The notes under the pieces were generated by a model. The model saw only the letters and a list, made by a program, of their open reading frames with translations, was not told the DNA's origin and did no database searches. Shown piece after piece: positions 39,288 to 48,695 of a stretch of DNA of 64,000 nt (positions within the stretch are counted from its first letter, which is position 1; every line of letters starts with the position of its first letter). The translations under genes and the position numbers were made by a program. This DNA is from Lewinellaceae bacterium. Its GTDB lineage: Bacteria; Bacteroidota; Bacteroidia; Chitinophagales; Saprospiraceae. The stretch spans positions 1-64,000 of the forward strand of contig JADJOD010000016.1 in assembly GCA_016713985.1 (NCBI GenBank), given 5' to 3'.

Positions 39288-39978
39288 ATGCCGATATCCG
39301 TCGTCATTCCTGTTATTGATGAAGCCGAACGTATCGCTTCACTGGTACGTTATATGATACAACACGGGGGAGAAGCCGTGACAGAGGTTTTGGTGGTGGA
39401 TGGTGGAAGCCGGGACGACACTGCCGGGCAGGCCGCAGCGGCCGGAGCGGTTGTTGTGCACAGTGCCGTATGCAGCCGCGCCGCACAGATGAATGCCGGC
39501 GCGCGGGCAGCGCGGGGCGACATACTCTATTTTGTTCATGCCGACACCCTCCCACCGGATTCGTTCGCTTCCGATATCGCCGTTTGCCTGACGCACGGCT
39601 ATCACATGGGGTGTTACCGGTATCGTTTCGACTCACCCGGTTTGTTGTTAAAAATCAATGCATTTTTTAACCGTTTTCACTTTCTCTGGTGTCAGGGCGG
39701 CGACAAAACATTCTTTATCCGGCGGGAAATATTTTTCCTCCTGGGCGCTTATGACGAATATTACACCATTATGGAAGAATACGACTTCCTGCGCCGCGCG
39801 ATGCCGCGTTACCCGCTTTGTATCCTCCCCAAATACGCCGTGGTGTCGGCCCGAAAATACCGGTACAACGGCTGGCTGCGGGTACAATTCGCCAATGCCG
39901 TGGTATTTCCGCATGTTTCGCAAGGGCGCCGCACCCGACGAGATGAAAAAAACGTATAAACGTTTGTTGCGCAGCTGA
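39288..39978 (+). CDS. Family 2 glycosyltransferase (TIGR04283-like; one frameshift near the end)
   Basis: About 229 residues. GT2 signatures: VVIPVIDEAERIASLVRYM, VLVVDGGSRDDTAGQA and the DxD-equivalent LYFVHADTLPP. QGGDKTFFIRREIFF and IMEEYDFLRRA match the TIGR04283 group, often annotated as arsenosugar-related. The frame shifts in TTT at about 39905-39907: deleting one T gives VVFRMFRKGAAPDEMKKTYK and a stop at 39976-39978, which fits the family C terminus better than the alternative ending at 39959. No arsenic genes are nearby, so that pathway is not supported. The acceptor is unknown. Confidence 0.84.
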
Positions 39979-40020
39979 CTAAGTATAAATCCAAATTTCG
40001 GGTTGATACGTAAGTAGTAC

Positions 40021-40040
40021 GGCGGATTTGGAAATCCGCC
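40021..40040. repeat. Short palindrome before the DUF547 gene
   Basis: GGCGGATTT and AAATCCGCC flank two G residues in the 5' leader, 18 bases upstream of the ATG at 40058. It could form a leader hairpin. Confidence 0.5.
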
Positions 40041-40057
40041 GACAAAAGCACCATTTT

Positions 40058-40834
40058 ATGAAAAAAACACTCCTGATTTCCCTGGCTCTGCTGACAGTCC
40101 TCACCATTTGGTTCACCTGCTCCAATTGCCGCGCCATTCGCCGCGACACGGAATCGAAACCCGTCACCCATGAAGCCTGGGATGCCCTCGTCAAAAAACA
40201 CGTTCGGCAAGACGGCTTCGTCGACTACAAAGGTTTTATCCGCGACAGCAACGACCTGAACGGGTACCTGCGCTTGCTCGAATCGGCGCATCCGAACGAT
40301 AAAAACTGGACGCGCAACGAACAAATGGCTTACTGGATCAATGCTTACAATGCGTATACCGTGCAACTGATCCTGCGCAATTATCCCGTATCGAGCATCA
40401 AGGATATTAAAAAAGGCGTTGCGTTCGTCAATTCGGTTTGGGACATCAAATTCATTAAAATTCAAGGGTTTATGTACGATTTGAATAACATCGAACACAA
40501 TATCCTGCGCGCCGTTTATAAGGATGCACGTATTCACGCAGCCATCAACTGCGCTTCGTGGTCCTGCCCCAGACTGCTCGGCGAAGCTTATACCGCCGCA
40601 AACCTCGACAAACAACTCGACGCTGCCATGCGCAGTTTTGTCAACGACCCCGCCCGCAACCGCATTCGCGCCGATAAAGCGGAAATTTCAGAGATATTCA
40701 AGTGGTTTAAAGGCGATTTTGAACGAGGCGGCAATCTGCGCGATTTTTTGAACCGGTATTCCGACGTAAAAATCACCGATAAAACGGATATCAGTCACAT
40801 CGACTACGACTGGCGGCTGAATGAAGCTTTGTAA
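40058..40834 (+). CDS. DUF547 exported protein
   Basis: A protein of 258 residues with the DUF547 core: EQMAYWINAYNAYTVQLILR, IHAAINCASWSCPRL (two Cys) and RDFLNRYSDV. The N terminus is a signal or anchor (MKKTLLISLALLTVLTIWFT followed by CSNC), so a lipoprotein or periplasmic location is likely. The start is at ATG 40058; an upstream in-frame ATG (40028) would precede the leader and overlap the palindrome. DUF547 proteins are of unknown function, though the conserved Asn/Cys/His set suggests a papain-like or transglutaminase-like fold. A heptamer array follows. Confidence 0.86.
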   Translation: MKKTLLISLALLTVLTIWFTCSNCRAIRRDTESKPVTHEAWDALVKKHVRQDGFVDYKGFIRDSNDLNGYLRLLESAHPNDKNWTRNEQMAYWINAYNAYTVQLILRNYPVSSIKDIKKGVAFVNSVWDIKFIKIQGFMYDLNNIEHNILRAVYKDARIHAAINCASWSCPRLLGEAYTAANLDKQLDAAMRSFVNDPARNRIRADKAEISEIFKWFKGDFERGGNLRDFLNRYSDVKITDKTDISHIDYDWRLNEAL

Positions 40835-40837
40835 AAA

Positions 40838-40945
40838 GTCGTGAGTCGTGAGTCGCGAGTCGTAAGACGGACTCACGACTTCAACTCACGACTCAGGACT
40901 CACAACTTCCGACAACTCACACGACCGACTCACGACCACTTCCGA
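40838..40945. repeat. Heptamer array, GTCGTGA type, with inverted half
   Basis: GTCGTGA, GTCGTGA, GTCGCGA and GTCGTAA follow one another from about 40839. They are followed by ACTCACGAC-type copies in inverse orientation, so the two halves can fold on each other. The same heptamer recurs at 61215-61272. Confidence 0.8.
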
Positions 40946-40954
40946 CTTTTCACC

Positions 40955-41892
40955 ATGCAAGAAGGAGCCATACTTCCCGGCCGATTCATGCCTTTTCACC
41001 GGGGGCATGAGCACCTGATTCTCAGCGCCCGCCTGCGCTACCCCAACCTTACCGTACTCGTCTGCTCTGCAGAACAGGATCCCATACCCGGCTGGCAACG
41101 ATATTACTGGATAAAAAATACTTTTCCCGATCTGGACGTTCGGCACGTATGTGGAGAGTCCACCTGGTCGCCGGAACGCCTGGCAGGCAATCTGCCTGAA
41201 AATGCAAGGGTGCTGATCGAAAGCGGGATAAAATACCGGCCAATTGCTGAAACGCTTGGTTTGCAACACGTTATCATTGATTTAGAGCGGAAAACCTTTC
41301 CCGTAGCATCACAAGATATACGCGATAACCCCGGGAGCACACTCATTTTTTACCCCGGATCGTGCAACCCTGTTACATCAAACGGGTGGCGCTGGTCGGA
41401 CCGGAAAGTTGTGGAAAAAGTTACCTGGCGGAAAAGCTGGCGGCACATTTTAAGACCGTTTTTGTGGAAGAATACGGCCGGACGTATTGTGAAAAGTTCG
41501 GCATGCAACTCAAGGACCTCGATTTTGCCCATATCGCCGGCGGTCAATTGTACCGGGAAGACGAAATGGCCCAACAGGCAAACCGCATCCTGTTTTGTGA
41601 TACGGACTTGATTGTCACACAAATATGGAGCGAAATCTACTTCAGGGGCAGTTGTCAGCCCTGGATCATGTGGGCCGATCACATGCGGCGATACGACCTG
41701 TATTTGTTGCTGGCGCCCGACATCCCCTGGAAAAACGACGGTTTGCGGGAATACAAACACCGCCGGGAATGGATGTTTGAACGGCTGCGGCAGGAATTGG
41801 AAAGCCGGGGCCTGCGACATGTCATCATTCGCGGCGGTTTTGAAGAACGAACACAAGGGGCGATTGAAGCCGCCGGGCAATTATTGAAATAA
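40955..41892 (+). CDS. nadR: NadR-like NMN adenylyltransferase / ribosylnicotinamide kinase (one frameshift)
   Basis: About 312 residues after restoring one C in CCCC at 41329-41332, which gives IRDNPREHTHFLPRIVQPCY. The N-terminal nucleotidyltransferase has GRFMPFHRGHEHLI (the HxGH box), and SQDIRDNP is the NadR-type second motif. The C-terminal P-loop kinase shows VALVGPESCGKSYLAEKL, VEEYGRTYCE and FCDTDLIVTQIWSEIYF. Together they salvage nicotinamide riboside to NAD. There is no N-terminal HTH repressor domain, unlike enterobacterial NadR. The start is at ATG 40955, directly before the catalytic domain. The stop overlaps the convergent asparaginase gene by 12 bp. Confidence 0.88.
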
Positions 41893-42866
41893 ACTGCCCG
41901 CTTCAAAAATTTTGTTTTCTCCGCGCTGGTACAACACGTAGTTAAAACCCGTCTGGATTCCGTACGCGCCATGTCTGCCTTTTTTATCCACCGCGATAAA
42001 GCCGACCTGGTTTTCTTTTGCCTGTTCGGGATATTTGTGCACAATACGTTTCACCGCTTTTTCCACTGCTTTTTGCGGATGTGCGCCGCGCCGCATTTCT
42101 TCCACCACAAGGAAACTGCCGAGGGTCCGCAACACCATTTCGCCCAGACCGGTGGATGCTGCGCCGCCCACTTCATTATCCACAAACATGCCGGCGCCGA
42201 TCACGGGGCTGTCCCCTACCCTGCCATGCATTTTAAATGCCATACCGCTGGTGGTGCAGGCGCCGGCGATCCGGTTTTTTGAATCGATGGCCACCATTCC
42301 GATGGTGTCATGCCGTTCCACGTTGATTTTTGGCTTGTATTCGGCTTTCTTTTTCCACTCTTCCCAGGCAAGGCGCGCGGTTTCCGTCAACAGATTTTCT
42401 TTTGGGAAACCCTCGCTGAGGGCAAACATCAAGGCGCCTTCACCCGTAAGCATCACGTGCGGCGTTTTTTCCATCACCCGGCGGGCCACACTGATCGGGT
42501 GCATGATGTGTTGTAAAAAAGAAACCGAGCCGGCATTTCCAAATTCGTCCATAATACAGGCATCGAGCGTGACGTGGCCGTCGCGATCCGGGTACCCGCC
42601 GTAGCCGACACTGGTATCTTCCGGGTCGGCTTCCGAATCCGCACCCCCGCTTCCACGGCATCCAGGGCGCGGCCGCCTTTTGAAAGCACCTCCCAGGCGG
42701 CGGCATTGGCTTTTAAATTGGGCCCCCAGGTGGCGATCACAACGGGAAAAGCGTCCTTCGGGGCAGTCAGGGCGGTTTGTGAAGCCCATTGATCCCAGAA
42801 ATCAGAACTGCCGGCAATTATGCCGCCGAGTAGCGAGTTTTGTAGAAATTTGCGACGTGAATTCAT
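41881..42866 (-). CDS. N4-(beta-N-acetylglucosaminyl)-L-asparaginase / isoaspartyl peptidase family, Tat-exported (one frameshift)
   Basis: About 328 residues. A twin-arginine leader (MNSRRKFLQNSLLGGIIAGS) directs it to the periplasm. The Ntn-hydrolase autocleavage site is seen in VERHDTIGMVAID, where Thr becomes the nucleophile after self-processing, as in flavobacterial glycosylasparaginase. Other family blocks are ATWGPNLKANAAAW, SVGYGGYPDRDGHVTLDACI and GRVGDSPVIGAGMFVDNEVG. The frame breaks near 42638: restoring one G gives VRDSEADPEDTSVGYGG. These enzymes cut the Asn-GlcNAc bond of N-glycan remnants. It is convergent with nadR. Confidence 0.88.
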
Positions 42867-42990
42867 GGCATAGTAGTGTTTTGTGTCCGGTCAGACGCTC
42901 TTTTATGTATTTCGTTTCGGCTGCAAAATATCGCTATGTGGCTAAATGCCTTGTATTTTCTGTTTCTTTACCCGTCAGCCGTTCCATAAA

Positions 42991-43452
42991 ATGAAAATCC
43001 ATCACGCGCAAAACCCTTCGGAGTTTGACACCGGCAAACAATTATTCCTGGAATACGCCGAAAGCCTGGGTTTCGACATCTGTTTCCAGAACTTCGAACA
43101 GGAACTTGCGGACATTCAGGTGCAATACGGTGAGCCCAACGGGTGCCTGTTACTGGTCGAAACAGATGGCCAGGCAGTGGGATGTGCCGGCGTCCGGCGC
43201 TGGCAAGGCGATATTGCGGAACTAAAACGTATGTATATCCGCCCTGCTGTCCGCGGTTCGGGCCGGGGCCGGCAACTGTTGCAAGCGGCCATCGACCGGG
43301 CCCGCGAACTTGGCTACCGCCGAATCCGGCTGGACACCCTGCCTTCGATGCAGGCAGCCATCCGGCTTTACCGGGAATTTGGGTTCAAAGACATTCCGGC
43401 TTACCGGGATAATCCCTTTGAAGGCACTCTTTATTTAGAAAAAGAACTCTGA
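42991..43452 (+). CDS. GNAT-family acetyltransferase
   Basis: A 153-residue N-acetyltransferase. The acetyl-CoA loop is RGSGRGRQLLQAAIDRAREL (R/QxxGxG/A), preceded by AELKRMYIRPAV and followed by GYRRIRLDTLPSMQAAIRLY and REFGFKDI. The start is at ATG 42991, in line with the family; the earlier in-frame ATG at 42946 gives an unlikely Cys/Phe-rich extension. The acceptor is unknown. It is followed 39 bp later by the CDF transporter, so the two may share a transcript. Confidence 0.88.
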   Translation: MKIHHAQNPSEFDTGKQLFLEYAESLGFDICFQNFEQELADIQVQYGEPNGCLLLVETDGQAVGCAGVRRWQGDIAELKRMYIRPAVRGSGRGRQLLQAAIDRARELGYRRIRLDTLPSMQAAIRLYREFGFKDIPAYRDNPFEGTLYLEKEL

Positions 43453-43491
43453 TATTACCCACACCGCTCACGCTTCTTACATCGCTCACAC

Positions 43492-44466
43492 ATGCCAGTC
43501 ACCATACGGGTTCAGCAATGGGTCGTTTTGATGTCCATCCTGCTTTTCGGCATTAAAGTATTGGCCTATTACCTCACCCATTCCGTGGCAGTGCTGACGG
43601 ATGCACTGGAAAGCACGGTGAATGTCGTAACCGGGTTTACGGGCCTTTACAGCCTGCGCCTCGCCGCCAAACCACGCGACCTGGATCACCCCTACGGCCA
43701 CGGCAAAGTGGAACTTCTTTCCGCCTCGTTTGAAGGAATTTTGATCCTGGTAGCAGGTTTGGTGATTGTATATGAATCACTTATCAACCTGATGCACCCC
43801 CACGCCGTGAAACAATTAGACACCGGTATTGTGCTCATTTCGATCACGGCAATCGTCAATTACCTGATCGGCGCATGGTGTATCCGAACTGCAAAAAGCC
43901 ACCATTCCATGGCGCTGGCAGCCAGCGGAAAACACCTGCAATCAGACACCTGGACCACGGCAGGTATTGTAGCCGGACTTATTCTCCTTCGATTTACGGG
44001 CATAGCCTGGGTGGACAGCGCAGTAGCGATCATATTTGCCACCGTAATTATTGTGGAAGGTTACAAAATCATCCGTCAGACGGTCGCGGGTATTATGGAC
44101 GAAGCGGATATCGAACTTTTGCAGCAACTGATCGATGTGCTGAATAAAAACAAAAAGCCGGCCTGGATTGATCTGCACAACCTGCGGGCCATCAAATACG
44201 GCTCCATCTTACACCTCGACTGCCATTTCACCGTACCCTGGTACTTCAATGTGAATGAAGCGCACGACGAAGTAAAAGCCCTGGACCAACTCATCGGGGA
44301 GCATTTTCAGCAATCGCTGGAAATGTTCGTTCATACGGACGGTTGTGTACCGCCGGGCTCCTGCCGGGTTTGCCCGCTGGAACATTGTCCGGTGCGACAA
44401 TCACCGTTCGAAGGTCGTTTGGAATGGACTTTGGAGAATATTACGTCGAATCAGAAGCACGGATGA
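43492..44466 (+). CDS. Cation diffusion facilitator (CDF) family transporter
   Basis: A 324-residue inner-membrane divalent metal/proton antiporter. Membrane helices lie in the first 200 residues. Metal-site residues appear as LTDALESTVNVV in TM2 and as an aspartate in TM5 (WVDSAVAIIFATVIIVEGYK). DHPYGHGKVELLSA is the CDF signature loop. The C-terminal cytoplasmic domain ends with a Cys-rich tail CVPPGSCRVCPLEHCPV that could bind an extra metal, a feature found in some Bacteroidota members. Metal specificity (Zn, Fe, Mn) cannot be told from the sequence. The heptamer array begins right after the stop. Confidence 0.92.
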   Translation: MPVTIRVQQWVVLMSILLFGIKVLAYYLTHSVAVLTDALESTVNVVTGFTGLYSLRLAAKPRDLDHPYGHGKVELLSASFEGILILVAGLVIVYESLINLMHPHAVKQLDTGIVLISITAIVNYLIGAWCIRTAKSHHSMALAASGKHLQSDTWTTAGIVAGLILLRFTGIAWVDSAVAIIFATVIIVEGYKIIRQTVAGIMDEADIELLQQLIDVLNKNKKPAWIDLHNLRAIKYGSILHLDCHFTVPWYFNVNEAHDEVKALDQLIGEHFQQSLEMFVHTDGCVPPGSCRVCPLEHCPVRQSPFEGRLEWTLENITSNQKHG

Positions 44467-44590
44467 TTGGGGAGAGGCCAGACTTAGAGATGCCAGATTT
44501 AGAGATGCCAGATGCCAGATTGGGAGAGGCCAGATGCTAGATTGGAAGAGGCCAGATGCCAGATTAGGAGAGGCCAGATATAGAGATCAT
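44467..44590. repeat. GATGCCA-type heptamer array
   Basis: GCCAGA occurs eight times, spaced 7, 15 (7+8) or 22 bases apart, built from GATGCCA, GATTTAG and AGAGGCCA variants. It starts at the CDF stop and ends about 20 bases before the IS3-family element. Confidence 0.8.
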
Positions 44591-44650
44591 TGAGCAACGC
44601 CCCCCATTTGTCATTGCCTAAAATAGCTTGACCTCAAAAGTCAATCTAAA

Positions 44651-45073
44651 ATGGCAAAAAGAATCGACAAAAAGTTTCAAATTCAATCGAAGTACAATCG
44701 GGTTTTTAGTGAGGAATTTAAACGCAGTAAAGTCAAAGACCTCAAAAATGGTTTAATCAGCATGGCAGACTTATGCAAGTTGTACAGCGTGAGTCGCGCC
44801 AGCGTATACAAGTGGCTATATTTGTACTCTGAAGCCGAAAAAGGCGTGAAAACAATTGTACAAATGGAAAGCGAACAATTTAAGACTAAACAGCTTTTGG
44901 AGCGTCTATCGGAGTTGGAGCGCATTGTTGGCCAAAAACAGATGGAAATTGACTTTTTGAACAAGAGTTTTGAGTTGGCCAGTGAAGAGTTGGGTTACGA
45001 TTTAAAAAAAAAGTACGCATCCAAACCCTGGAATGGTATCGAAAGCACCCCGGCAAACACCTCTACGAGATGA
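44651..45073 (+). CDS. IS3-family OrfA (HTH and leucine zipper)
   Basis: A 140-residue OrfA that binds the IS ends. The N-terminal helix-turn-helix is of the transposase_8 kind (FSEEFKRSKVKDLKNGLISM then ADLCKLYSVSRASVYKWLYL). It is followed by a coiled-coil zipper (LLERLSELERIVGQKQMEID). Near its end lies an A9 run at 45004-45012 where ribosomes can slip back one base to continue into OrfB. Without slippage it stops at 45071-45073, overlapping the OrfB start (ATGA). Confidence 0.9.
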   Translation: MAKRIDKKFQIQSKYNRVFSEEFKRSKVKDLKNGLISMADLCKLYSVSRASVYKWLYLYSEAEKGVKTIVQMESEQFKTKQLLERLSELERIVGQKQMEIDFLNKSFELASEELGYDLKKKYASKPWNGIESTPANTSTR

Positions 45074-45954
45074 ACGCACTTTATTTATTATGCGGTATCA
45101 GCAAGCAGGGACATTGGGAAGCCGTACGCCGCGCCGTGGCACAGCGGGCTAAAGAGCCCTGCTATGTTGGCTTGATGCTTCAGATCCGGGAGATGCATCC
45201 AGGCATGGGGCTTCGTGCGATGTACGAACAGTTTCAGCCAGAAGGCATCGGTCGTGATGCGTTTATCTGTCTAGGCCTACGTGAGGGCTTTCGATTGCGC
45301 GTGCTGAGCAACCCGCAGCGCACGACCTGGAGTGTAAAAAGCAACCGTTATACCAACCTGTTGGAAGGCAAGCGGTTTACAAATATCAACCAGTTGTGGA
45401 CCAGTGATATTTTCTATTTTGGCCTGCAAGGAAGGCATTATTACGTGGTGCTTATCATGGATGTTTACTCTCGTCGAATCATTGGGTACTCTGTGGCGGA
45501 CAACCTGCGAGCGGAGAACAACTTGCTTGCATTGAATATGGCATTGACGCTACGAGGAGTCAAAAACTATGAAGACAAACTCATTCACCACTCTGATCGG
45601 GGCGTGCAGTACATCAGCAATAACTACACTGAATTGCTCACCGCTTATGGCATCCAAATCAGTATGTGCATCGATGTGCTCGAAAACGCTCACATGGAAC
45701 GCGCTAATGGTACCATCAAAAATGCTTACCTAAATCGCTGGAACATCAAAAACTTGAAAGAACTGACCGATAAAGTCCCCTTCGCCGTCGAAAATTATAA
45801 CAACAGAAATCACCAGGCAATCGGTATGACGCCAATTGAATTTGAATCTTATGTCAAAGAACTTGATCCAGCCGCAAGACCGGAGTTAGAGATTTTTACA
45901 ATGAAACAAAATATTGATAATCCTTTCCAACTTTCCCTTAACCTGGATTTATAA
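45070..45954 (+). CDS. IS3-family OrfB, DDE integrase-type transposase
   Basis: A 294-residue rve-type catalytic subunit. The DDE triad is visible: Asp in LWTSDIFYFGLQGRHYYVV, Asp in LIHHSDRGVQYISNNY and Glu in DVLENAHMERANGTIKNAY. The last two are 35 residues apart, as in DD35E. Upstream of ATG 45070 the same frame is open back to the A9 slip site and codes VRIQTLEWYRKHPGKHLYE. The natural product is therefore probably the OrfAB fusion made by -1 frameshifting, with OrfB alone being minor. Confidence 0.93.
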   Translation: MNALYLLCGISKQGHWEAVRRAVAQRAKEPCYVGLMLQIREMHPGMGLRAMYEQFQPEGIGRDAFICLGLREGFRLRVLSNPQRTTWSVKSNRYTNLLEGKRFTNINQLWTSDIFYFGLQGRHYYVVLIMDVYSRRIIGYSVADNLRAENNLLALNMALTLRGVKNYEDKLIHHSDRGVQYISNNYTELLTAYGIQISMCIDVLENAHMERANGTIKNAYLNRWNIKNLKELTDKVPFAVENYNNRNHQAIGMTPIEFESYVKELDPAARPELEIFTMKQNIDNPFQLSLNLDL

Positions 45955-45991
45955 TTGCATCACTCAGGTCAAGCTATTTTAGGCAAGGACA

Positions 45992-46056
<65 letters not shown>

Positions 46057-46063
46057 TTTTTTT

Positions 46064-46498
46064 GTGAAAGAAAAACTCAACTCCTTATTAGAACTGGCCC
46101 AGAATGCGGGGTCGAATATTCGGGAAAAAGCCGTTGCGGCCGGGCAGGCAGCGATGGAAAATACCGTGCAGGCCATTGAAAAATGGCTGGAAGAGTTTCC
46201 GAAGATTGAATCTTACGGGTTGCAGGTTTCCAACTTCGCTTTTATCATGGGGCTTTCTCCTTCCTTAGAAGTTGAACTCACCGGCAGCCACCATTCTTTT
46301 CCCATGGAAAAACTATCGGAAATTCTGTTGGAGCACAAATCCGGCAGCCTCACCGGCATGGTGTTTAATGCGGTTAAAACGGCTTATCGCCTGCATGGCA
46401 AAATTGCGCAAACGCCGGAAGAACCCCTGATCGTGAAGATCAGGCTGTCGCTATCGCCGGAGATTTCGGTGTTTGTGGGAAGGCCGTTTGTGTGTTGA
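46064..46498 (+). CDS. Hypothetical protein (GTG start)
   Basis: A protein of 144 residues from GTG 46064. The N-terminal half is an amphipathic helix (KLNSLLELAQNAGSNIREKA and QAAMENTVQAIEKWLEEFPK). The C-terminal half is beta-rich (SNFAFIMGLSPSLEVELTG, then PLIVKIRLSLSPEISVFVG). No family recognised. The IS3 element and a heptamer array lie directly upstream, so the native promoter may have been displaced; the element may supply transcription instead. It is convergent with the DUF1257-like gene, 25 bp away. Confidence 0.62.
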   Translation: MKEKLNSLLELAQNAGSNIREKAVAAGQAAMENTVQAIEKWLEEFPKIESYGLQVSNFAFIMGLSPSLEVELTGSHHSFPMEKLSEILLEHKSGSLTGMVFNAVKTAYRLHGKIAQTPEEPLIVKIRLSLSPEISVFVGRPFVC

Positions 46499-46523
46499 AT
46501 GCGTTTTGCACAGGCGCGAGGTT

Positions 46524-47252
46524 TCAAAACACCTGCTCCAACTTTTGAACGTGTTCCTTGTTTTTGGGCGAGCAATACGCTTTGTCCCGGTACGCTTCAG
46601 GGATTCGTTTGCGTCTGATTTCATAACCCTCTCTGCGGCGCGAGCCGAAAAGCCGGTCTAAAGTTTCCATTGCATGATCGGCATGGTTATGCACGTCGCG
46701 CGGGATGTAGTTGGAGTCGCTGACGGCTGTTCCGTCTTCCCGGATGGAAAAACGAATGACGGCGACCGGTTCGGTTTCATCAGGCAGCCGTGTCGTGCCG
46801 GTGATCCGCAGATTCCGGACAATTTTTCCGGTCAACTGGTCGTGGGCATAGCGGCTCCGCCGCGCGGCCCAAAGCCCCGATACCGGGCGGGCGGGCGTAT
46901 TCATATCGGCCTCCGGGAGCGGGTCTTCTTCCACCAGGAAGCCTTCTTTTTCAAACGCCTGCCGGATACCCTCATCAGCGTATTCGACGACGAGCCGTTT
47001 GAAAACTTCCCGCAACTGTTGCAGTTTTTCCGCGCCGTCGCTCATATAAAAACGGTTGTACATCACGTGATTCCCCTGCACCATCAGCACAAATTCGCCG
47101 TGCAGGTCTTCTTCCTGGCCGGCATCGGTTACCGTAAACGTATCTGTGCTTTGCACGTATTTCCAGCCTAGTGTATCGCAGGCTTTGGCCAGCACATCGT
47201 GGTCCATGTACAGCGGGTTTTTCAGAAAAACGGAAGATTCGAAACAGGACAT
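46524..47252 (-). CDS. DUF1257/Ycf35-like protein
   Basis: A 242-residue soluble protein. The first 110 residues resemble DUF1257 (Ycf35): a start near a length-conserved LAKACDTLGWKYVQSTDTFT strand pair, then QLREVFKRLVVEYADEGIRQ and AFEKEGFLVEED. The C-terminal half (NLRITGTTRLPDETEPVAVI, SNYIPRDVHNHADHAMETLD) is of unknown type. DUF1257 genes often accompany MoxR-type AAA and von Willebrand genes; none is seen here. The assignment is from memory of the family pattern and only moderate. Confidence 0.5.
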   Translation of the reverse strand: MSCFESSVFLKNPLYMDHDVLAKACDTLGWKYVQSTDTFTVTDAGQEEDLHGEFVLMVQGNHVMYNRFYMSDGAEKLQQLREVFKRLVVEYADEGIRQAFEKEGFLVEEDPLPEADMNTPARPVSGLWAARRSRYAHDQLTGKIVRNLRITGTTRLPDETEPVAVIRFSIREDGTAVSDSNYIPRDVHNHADHAMETLDRLFGSRRREGYEIRRKRIPEAYRDKAYCSPKNKEHVQKLEQVF

Positions 47253-47540
47253 GATCGGTCGTTTTTTAGTGAACGGGAAGGTGGAAAGAAAAAATATGCC
47301 GCCTGGAGGCCGGTTGGGAAGATAAAGATATAGAAGTTTTTGGGAGATTGGGTGTATCGGCGTGAGCGTATTTTTGTAGTGGTGGCAGGGGCCGGGCTTT
47401 TTTGCAGGCCTTTAATACGCTCAATTTCAAACAAATGCACTTAGTCATCCTGTCGGGAACCGTCCACTCTGCGAGGGTACATTGGCGCTGCATGTCCGTA
47501 TAGCCGGACGGGTCCCTTCAGATGACAAACGTAGCGTACG

Positions 47541-48695
47541 CGGCTTTGTTGCATGAATCCCCGCCAAAGTCGAGTCATCCCTTTCCCATTTAATGATCAG
47601 GCGACTCTTACTGTTTTGGGTGCGGCGACTTGAATAAATCTATTCAATACAGCCGCTTTAATTGCTGCTTCGGTTTTCTGGTTTTCAAATTCCCTGGCGT
47701 ACATTTTTTCGCCCAATATCGTTTTCCATCGAAAGAAGGCATTCTCGCTTTTACTTCGGCGATGATAGCCTGATTGGACTTTCCAGCCTTTTCGATTGGC
47801 TTCCATTCCACCCTCATCTATTATTTCCAATGCTCGGTTTCTGGGGTGATCGGTCGGCAAATCATTATCAGCCACCTGGTATATGGCGTTTTCGCGAGGC
47901 GGTATGATGGGCTCGATGTCGATTTCCACAAGCATATCCCAACAGTGGTAATGATCGTAGGCGCCGTCGGTTCCAACTTTGTTGATGTCCACGCCCTGTT
48001 CAAATGTATCAACGATCAATTGCTCCAGGACCGCTGCGTCCTCGGTTTTATTATCTGTGAGCACCTGTGCGGTAATTTCTCCGGTTTTTTCATCCACCCC
48101 CAGATGGATTTTTCGCCAGGTGCGCCGCTTCGACCAACCGTGTTTACGCACTTTCCATTCGCACTCGCCATATATTTTTAAACCGCTTGAATCCACCACC
48201 AGATGGATCGCCTCGCCCGTTTTGAGTTTTTCACTAATCCCTAACGGAACTTTTAACCCCGCTTGCCGTCGACATATTTGTGTGTACGAAGGTATCTGCA
48301 AACCAATACCCAGCATCTCAAAGATCGATTCAGCAAAACCTTCTAATTGCCGGAATGCCAAGCGAAAGGTCACTTTCAAGGTCAGCAATAACACAATACA
48401 GTCTGTCGAGTAAATCATTTGCCCACCCCGTTTGACCGGCCCTTGATGGTACCAACTCCCCGAAACCGATTCATCTATCCATAGCGTCAGACTGCCGCGT
48501 CGCTTTAATCCGGCGTTGTACTCCCGCCAGTTCGTTATTTTATATTGCTCTTTGGGCTTGTTCGAGTTGGATAAAGCGTCTACTTTTGTCATGAGCCGGG
48601 TGGGTAAACGTGATGTTTTGCAACTCAAATTTACACTTTCCGGCTCATTTTTCATTAAATGGATCTCGGCCCACTGGATTCATGCAACAAAGCCG
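47541..48695 (-). mobile_element. IS5-family insertion sequence
   Basis: A 1,155-bp element with perfect 20-bp terminal inverted repeats: CGGCTTTGTTGCATGAATCC at 47541-47560, and its complement at 48676-48695. It contains one transposase gene on the minus strand. No target duplication is apparent (flanks tacg and aaaa), which suggests a deletion or rearrangement on one side after insertion. Confidence 0.9.
47597..48655 (-). CDS. IS5-family DDE transposase
   Basis: A 352-residue transposase of the IS5 family, near the IS1031/IS427-like branch. A DUF4372/IS5-type N-terminal segment (WREYNAGLKRRGSLTLWIDE) leads into the DDE domain: Asp in IHLVVDSSGLKIYGECEWKV, Asp in VGTDGAYDHYHCW and Glu in YHRRSKSENAFFRWKTILGE, the YREK-like region. 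The gene is complete and uninterrupted, so the element may be mobile. Its ATG lies just inside the right inverted repeat. Confidence 0.92.
   Translation of the reverse strand: MKNEPESVNLSCKTSRLPTRLMTKVDALSNSNKPKEQYKITNWREYNAGLKRRGSLTLWIDESVSGSWYHQGPVKRGGQMIYSTDCIVLLLTLKVTFRLAFRQLEGFAESIFEMLGIGLQIPSYTQICRRQAGLKVPLGISEKLKTGEAIHLVVDSSGLKIYGECEWKVRKHGWSKRRTWRKIHLGVDEKTGEITAQVLTDNKTEDAAVLEQLIVDTFEQGVDINKVGTDGAYDHYHCWDMLVEIDIEPIIPPRENAIYQVADNDLPTDHPRNRALEIIDEGGMEANRKGWKVQSGYHRRSKSENAFFRWKTILGEKMYAREFENQKTEAAIKAAVLNRFIQVAAPKTVRVA

Larger units (their letters stand above)
44609..45991 (+). mobile_element. IS3-family insertion sequence, complete
   Basis: A 1,383-bp element from TG at 44609 to CA at 45991. 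The terminal inverted repeats agree over about 26 bases with one mismatch (left TGTCATTGCCTAAAATAGC..., right ends ...AGGCAAGGACA). The flanks carry a 3-bp direct repeat ATT (44606-44608 and 45992-45994). It encodes orfA and orfB in overlapping frames with a frameshift site, and no internal damage is visible, so it may be active. Confidence 0.9.

Noticed and set aside
39288..39978. Arsenosugar pathway
   Set aside because: The glycosyltransferase resembles TIGR04283, but no ars genes or radical-SAM partner lie in the window.
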